Both the position numbers and the translations under genes were made by a program. Below, one piece after another: positions 58,696 to 64,000 of a stretch of 64,000 nucleotides of DNA. Positions within the stretch are counted from its first letter, which is position 1. Each line of letters opens with the position of its first letter. The stretch lies in the NCBI GenBank assembly GCA_016808115.1, contig JAEQBH010000897.1:806001-870000 (forward strand), written 5' to 3'. The notes beneath the pieces are model-generated. The model had not been told where the DNA came from. It made no database searches and was given only the letters and a program-made list of their open reading frames with translations. This stretch comes from Tetrastigma voinierianum. Its lineage: Eukaryota > Streptophyta > Magnoliopsida > Vitales > Vitaceae.

Positions 58696-60088
58696 CGCAC
58701 GTAAACGTGTAGCTAGGCAGCTCCGAACCAACAAAATTTATATACCTATTCCTTCTACTACTATAGCACGCTACTATGATATAAACGGTTCACAAGGTCA
58801 AACTGAGGATGAGTTTTCAACCCCGTAAAATGATTTGCAGTGATTCAAAATGGTGAATTTCAATTTGGATTTTAAGGTTTTGGTAAAAAACACAAGGGGG
58901 TTTAATGTTTGAAAACTGAAAGTCAGATAAAATAAAATAAAATGAAAAATAGATTTTCTTGAAGTGTTAGGCTACTAGATTTAGGTTCTAAAGGCTATTG
59001 AAGGGTTCTCGGGTCCCTTTTCCTCGCGTTGAGGAGGATGACCTATAGCCATTTCCCGAACCGGATCTTCATTTAGCTTTAAAAACTAAACCCTAAAATT
59101 TTTCCTTTTGAATAACAGCATTTACTTATCATTCATGGTCCCGGCAGTGAAAATCTTTCCTCTTTGATCTACCCTACAGTGACTCATAAGAGACAACTGG
59201 CGAGTCTCAGTGGATCCCAGCAATAAGCATCCACCTAAACCAGATTGCGAGAATGCGGTGATGGGGGCACATAAAGGGATTTAAATAGGTGTGAGAGATA
59301 GAAACACAAATGATAACAAATGCATGCATTAAAAATAGAGGACCAATAGTTTACCTTAAATCCAAAGCCAACAGCCCTCCTCTTCAAGGAGAAAAGTGGT
59401 CTAGCCAACCATCCTCTGAGTTGTCATCCTCAAAGGGGTGTTTGGCAGCCGAGAAAATAAAAGAAAAGGAAAGAAAATGGGAGAAAAAGGAAAGCATCGG
59501 GAAAACTCCACCTGTAATTTTATTGCGCAGTTCTCTTTTAGTTATAGTCGTAAGAGCTTATATCTTTGCTGACAAACAAAATTACAAAAGAACCAAAATC
59601 AAAAGCTATTCTGAGGATAAAATGGGAAGAAAATAAAAATGCGTAACAAAAAGTCAAAAAGCAACAAATCGCGGGGAAAGTGAGCCGGTGGTCTGCGAGG
59701 ATTGAGCGGTGAGCGGGAAATGGGCGATTTTTCGCAACCAACTCTCCGATTAGCGAGGTTGTGAGGCCAGACTGCGAATCCAGATGCGAAACTGCCGCAT
59801 TGCGAAAAATCTTGCAGTGTTCCATTTTTCCGCCACTTTTAACTCTTCTTTCTTTATGAATTTGATGCGCAGCGATGAGTTTCAACTGGGATTCACCATT
59901 GTTTGGGATGAGCTCGTGTTTGGCATAAATAGCTTGCAAGCTACAGAGGTAGCCTGAAAATAAAGTCGATGGAATAAGCGGGGACCTTAATGTGTAAATC
60001 AGGTTAAATACGCTGATTAGTACACAAAAAGTGCTCAAAACCTGCAATAAACAGTGCTCAAAATAGCACTTTTTGACCACTAATCACA
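58696..60088 (-). repeat. Athila 3' LTR
   Basis: 1393 bp. On the minus strand it starts TGTGATTAGTGGTCAAAAAG and ends near CGTTTACGTGCGA. It aligns with 63175-64000 over the available length. The minus-strand frame at 59538-60080 (180 codons) is LTR sequence and not a gene. Confidence 0.85.
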
Positions 60089-60099
60089 CCCCCCAACCT
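60089..60099 (-). other. Athila polypurine tract
   Basis: Reads GGTTGGGGGG on the minus strand, immediately before the 3' LTR start TGTGATTAG. Confidence 0.8.
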
Positions 60100-61353
60100 A
60101 CACATTGCTAATCCTTAGCAATGAAAGAAAGAGAGAGCATAAAAAACAATAACAAAATGATGTTCTAAAAATAGTATTTTCCAAAAAGTTGTGGATGAGT
60201 ATTGCCTAACCCTCGATGAGAATCATCGAAACCGCCTTGATAACCATCTCGAGAGAATGAATGCCATACGGAATTAGTGTCAAGAGCATCCTGCTTGGTG
60301 AATCAACCGAGACTTCACTTTGAAAACCTAAGTGTTTGTTTGATCGAGTTCACCAACAATAAAAGCGCTATTTGCACTCTCCGCCAACGAAGCCTCTCTT
60401 GCCTGCCAGGACAACCAACCTAAATAGATCAGGACCCGCTCTTATTCCACAACTCTTTTTGTGTTGTAGGGATGCAATGCTGATGAATCGACCTCACCAA
60501 AGTCCATGTAACAGGTAGTCAACGAAGCTAGGTCAAGCTCTTGCAAGGCTTAGGAGGCTAGGTAGTTTTTAAGCCTATTGTTGAAACCTAATGTGCACAG
60601 TGTGTGGTTAGCTAGAGGTGGAAGAAAAAGGGTCGAAAGCAACAAGAATTCAACTAATCATCCACTCAACTAGGCATGGAATCAATCTAACCTCAACAGA
60701 ATTGGACAATGTTTCAATTTTTCAAACTGTGGGCTAGGAAAAACACAAAAAAAATAGGTGTAATTTTTGAAAACTGCAAGTGAAAGCTGTAAAGTGTGTA
60801 TTATATAAAAAAAATGACTATGTTTTCAGCTTTTCAAAAACAAACTAACAACTTCACAAGAAAAACAAACAACTATGCAAGAAACTAAATAGAAAGTCAT
60901 TAAACTTAACGAAATAGACTTGCTTTCAGAAACATAAAACAACACTTCCTTCTTAACTCTCCCCTGACGAGTGACATTGTCCTCAATGTAGTTTATGAAA
61001 TTTAAGGGAGGAAGTGATACCTCCTTGATGAAATGTGCTCGTTGTTAGATAGGAGACTTCGTAAGCTTTCCACCCAGGCCTGCTTATTCCTCAGTTTGGG
61101 CTTGAATAAACAAGTTAGGAGAAGAAAAGAGAGAAAAAAAGTGACCAGTTGGAGCATTTTGAAAATTAAGCCTTTATCAAAATTTCAAAAGTATTCTTTC
61201 TGGCTATATTTATATTCTAAACTCTCTAAACTTTTCAATGGTACCAAGAACGCCTAAAACAGAGTTTGGATGAAAAAGTTATGGTGAAAACAAAATTAGC
61301 TGTGAAATTGGAGGAGGTTGCGAGGTCGCGACACACGAAATTTCGCAATATGC

Positions 61354-61410
<57 letters not shown>

Positions 61411-61474
61411 TTTATTTATATATAATTATAAAAAAAATTTGGTCTTTGAAAATATTAAAAAAATTTAGTAAAGG

Positions 61475-61513
<39 letters not shown>

Positions 61514-61800
61514 AAAAATCTGAAATTGTGTATAGTGTTGGTTTGTCTTTCTCTTCCGTACGTGAAGCTATAGGGCGGTTGTGAAATTTCACAACCTACA
61601 AAATTTACTCTGGCACTCCACTGCAGCAAAAATTTGATAAAACTGAAAAAATAAACACATAAAAAATTAAGAAAAATTGCAGAAAATTGAAAATTAAGCT
61701 AAAAACAAAGATTAACTAAAAATTAGAGAAAATCTAAAGAGAAAAATTAAAGAAATCAAAATAAAATAAATAAAAAACAGAAAAATCAAAACAAAAGTGG
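60100..61800 (-). other. Athila 3' internal region, non-coding
   Basis: Contains ACATTGTCCTCAATGT (60974-60989), which on the minus strand is the ACATTGAGGACAATGT word that follows pol in Athila elements. Also (AT)n at 61356-61404 and 61480-61511, one GTCGCGAC at 61324 and an A-rich stretch at 61620-61800. I could not find an envelope-like frame. Confidence 0.6.
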
Positions 61801-62339
61801 GGAGGCTAGGCCTCCACAGGCGATTCTCTAGCCTTTTGTGAGTACGCTAGAAGCTAGTGGGCCAGTATCACGTGACGAGGAGTCGAAGTGCTCCGTATGC
61901 GAACTAGCACGAACCACTCCAGCTATACCATGCAATGTGAGCATCTGCTAGTGTCTTTGATGTAGTGACAAAGGCTCAAACAGTGGCCACTAATTTCACG
62001 ATCAGCACTGCCGGGGCCTGAGCATTGCCGAGGATGATATGGCCTTTCCAATAGGTGTTTCAGGTGTTGAATGTGCTGCAGGTGAAGGCAGGATATACAC
62101 TGAGTCACTAGGGGACAAGGGTATCTTGCTGTTCTTCCACTACTCCCTTTCTACTTCCTTCCTTACTCAACAAGGGAAGGATTTCTTCTTTCTTCTCCCA
62201 TGGATAAACACTTGGCCCACAAATATCTAAGGATTAGGATGAGCCCACTGGCATTGAAGCTGGCCTCCCCTCCGCTATGGTGTCACTCGACACTCTTCAC
62301 TCTGGACTCTCTTCCTTTTTGATGAAAATGTTGATTAGT

Positions 62340-62900
62340 GAGCTTTGAGATGATGGATTCAGCTGCGGGGATGTCAAATTACGATCATTTCGCTCGGGAC
62401 CCATCCAACTCCTTAGTCAGGGAGTTCTCCACTGTGTCAATTTCCTGATTGGCCTGGACATTCACTACCCTCAGCTCCTCTATGAAATTATCCACTAGTT
62501 TGCTCAAGTTCAGTATTGCTTGCTAAAGTGAAGATGTCAGTTGTGGTGGTTGTGGTGGCTGAGGAGTTAAGACATAATATGGAGAAGCAGGAGGTGCATA
62601 CTATGGAGATCTTTGTTCCCATGAGGAATTTGTGTGGTTCCCCCAACTAGGGTTGTAAGTATTGTCAAATGGTGCATTAGTTGGGGAAGCAGCTGCAGGT
62701 GCACTCATCCGTGGAGGGTTTCTATAGTCCCTCATGGACCTATATGGGTTTGGATTTCTCTCCACAGTTTACTGATTCTGCCATGGAAGGTTTTACGTAA
62801 TCCCTCATTAACATATATATGCACTAGGGTTCTCTCCACTGAGTACTCACTATATTACTCTTCCTCTTCCATTGGTGATGTTCAAATTCGATCCAGGTTC
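62340..62900 (-). pseudogene. Athila gag remnant
   Basis: On the minus strand about 62605-62665 reads NTYNPSWGNHTNSSWEQRSP, the C-terminal gag signature of Athila. Downstream come QPPQPPQLTSSL, then VDNFIEELRVVNVQANQEID. Just upstream are MRDYRNPPRMSAPAA words that belong to the gag N terminus, so the central gag domain has been deleted. One in-frame stop follows the signature. Confidence 0.7.
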
Positions 62901-63147
62901 TGTGGAAAATTGACTTTGATCAGCTGCCTCGAAATTCCTTACCTTTGGAACATGGATTCTACTTGTGAAACAGGACAAACACCCAACGACCAAGAAGCAA
63001 TCCTACCTAAAAGGTTAGGGTTACCTAAAAAAACATAAACTGTGACTGAAACTAAGATTAACATTAAAATATATACAAAGAGAAATTCACCAAGACTTGT
63101 GATGAGGATCACAAGTGTTCATTAGGTCATCATTTGCACTTAGGCAC

Positions 63148-63167
63148 CATCCCCAGCAACGGCGCCA
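63148..63167 (-). other. Athila tRNA-Asp-type primer binding site
   Basis: Reads TGGCGCCGTTGCTGGGGATG on the minus strand, seven bases inside the 5' LTR end at 63175. This primer form is characteristic of Athila elements. Confidence 0.8.
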
Positions 63168-63174
63168 TTGGGTT

Positions 63175-64000
63175 TGCACGTAAACGTGTAGCTAGGCGAC
63201 TCGAACAACAAATTTATATACCTATTCCTTCTCTTTGTTTGTAGCCTAGCTCTTGCGGTATACTTGATTCTAAAGAGATTCGAACTCACATGGATGGGTT
63301 TTGCCCCGTAAATGATTTACGTGATTCAAAATGGTGAATTTCAATTTGGATTTTAAGGTTTTGGTAAAAAAAACAGGGGGGTTTAATGTTTGAAAACTGA
63401 ACATCAGATAAAATAAAATAAAATGAAAAATAGAACTCCATGAAGTGTTAAGCTACTGGATTTAAGTTCTAAAGGCTACTGAAGGGTTCTCGGATCCCTT
63501 TTCCTCGCGTTGGGGAGGATGACCTATAGCCATTTCCCGAACCGGATCTTCATTTAGGTTTAAAAACTAAACCCTAAAATTTTTCCTTTTGAAAAACAGC
63601 ATTTTCTTATCATTCATGGTCCCGGTAGTGAAAATCTTTCCTCTTTGATCTACCTACGATGACTAATAAGAGACAACTAACAGCGGGCTCCAGGTGGATC
63701 TAGCAATAAACATCCACTTAACCCAAAAAGATTGCCAAGTACTGGTCAATCAGGGCACATAAAAGGGATTTAAACCCAGTGTGAGAGATAGAAACATAAA
63801 TGACAACAAATGCATGCGTTAAAAATAGAGGACCAATAGTTTACCTTAAATCCAAAGCCAGCAGCCCTCCTCTTCAAGGAGAAAAGTGGTCTAGCCAACC
63901 ATCCTTCTGAGTTGTCATCCTCATAGGGGTGTTTGGTAGCCGAGAAAATAAAAGAAAAGAAAAGAAAATGGGAGAAAAAGGAAAGCAGCTGGAAAACTCC
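63175..64000 (-). repeat. Athila 5' LTR, partial
   Basis: Direct repeat of 58696-59520, starting TGCACGTAAACGTGTAGC. It is cut by the window end. The best-conserved stretch is 63310-63650. A short segment (63235-63301) aligns poorly with its partner. Confidence 0.85.

Larger units (their letters stand above)
58696..64000 (-). mobile_element. Athila-type Ty3/gypsy element, pol deleted, 5' LTR runs off window
   Basis: LTR copies at 58696-60088 and 63175 to the window end are direct repeats. A tRNA-Asp-type primer site (63148-63167) and a G-rich polypurine tract (60089-60099), both on the minus strand, mark the interior. A gag piece with NTYNPSWGNH and the word ACATTGAGGACAATGT near the 3' end are Athila features. 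The interior is only 3.1 kb, so most of pol is gone. Confidence 0.85.

Noticed and set aside
59538..60080. Minus-strand 180-codon frame as a gene
   Set aside because: It lies wholly inside the Athila 3' LTR (58696-60088) and starts at its border; no domain is visible.
61923..62230. Short frames on both strands as Athila envelope or host gene
   Set aside because: No domain or signal sequence; they lie in a decayed Athila interior.

Overview
This window looks like repeat-dominated nuclear DNA of a flowering plant, probably a eudicot. I found no convincing host protein gene, rRNA, tRNA or CRISPR. Almost everything that can be named is an LTR retrotransposon or a remnant of one, and every coding region seen is broken by stops and frameshifts.

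Layout. 1-1033: old repeat flank. 1034-14220: a minus-strand Ty3/gypsy element (chromovirus, probably Tekay/Del-like), with a 5-bp target duplication, very long LTRs, a collapsed gag-protease-integrase core, and a second LTR of the same superfamily nested inside its 5' LTR. 14226-17908: flank with an array of the palindrome GTCGCGAC, an LTR-type TATA box and a 66-bp tandem repeat. 17909-24000: a decayed minus-strand Tat-lineage gypsy element with gag, protease, RT, RNase H and integrase all recognisable. 24000-34150: AT-rich spacer holding one solo LTR (26963-29202) and one hAT-type MITE (31244-31618). 34149-35366: truncated Ty1/copia (LTR, primer site, gag). 35367-41109: an inverted pair of Athila-like LTR ends, followed by a 2.7-kb tandem duplication in which each copy carries a solo LTR. 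42722-54171: three adjoining LTRs of the TGTAAC superfamily in +, -, + orientation, the last one split by another nested solo LTR. 54172-57340: gag, protease, RT and RNase H remnants of that last element. 57450-58695: a second GTCGCGAC array. 58696-64000: a minus-strand Athila element with both LTRs (the 5' one runs off the window), most of pol deleted.

The unifying theme is one LTR superfamily (starts TGTAAC, ends near GYGACA) that occurs about ten times. Its members carry, at similar places, arrays of short palindromes or minisatellites that differ in sequence from member to member. In the sense strand several members also carry small stem-loops whose loop is always of UNCG type (TACG or TTCG) while the stem sequence changes. 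These two patterns are the most interesting signals here.
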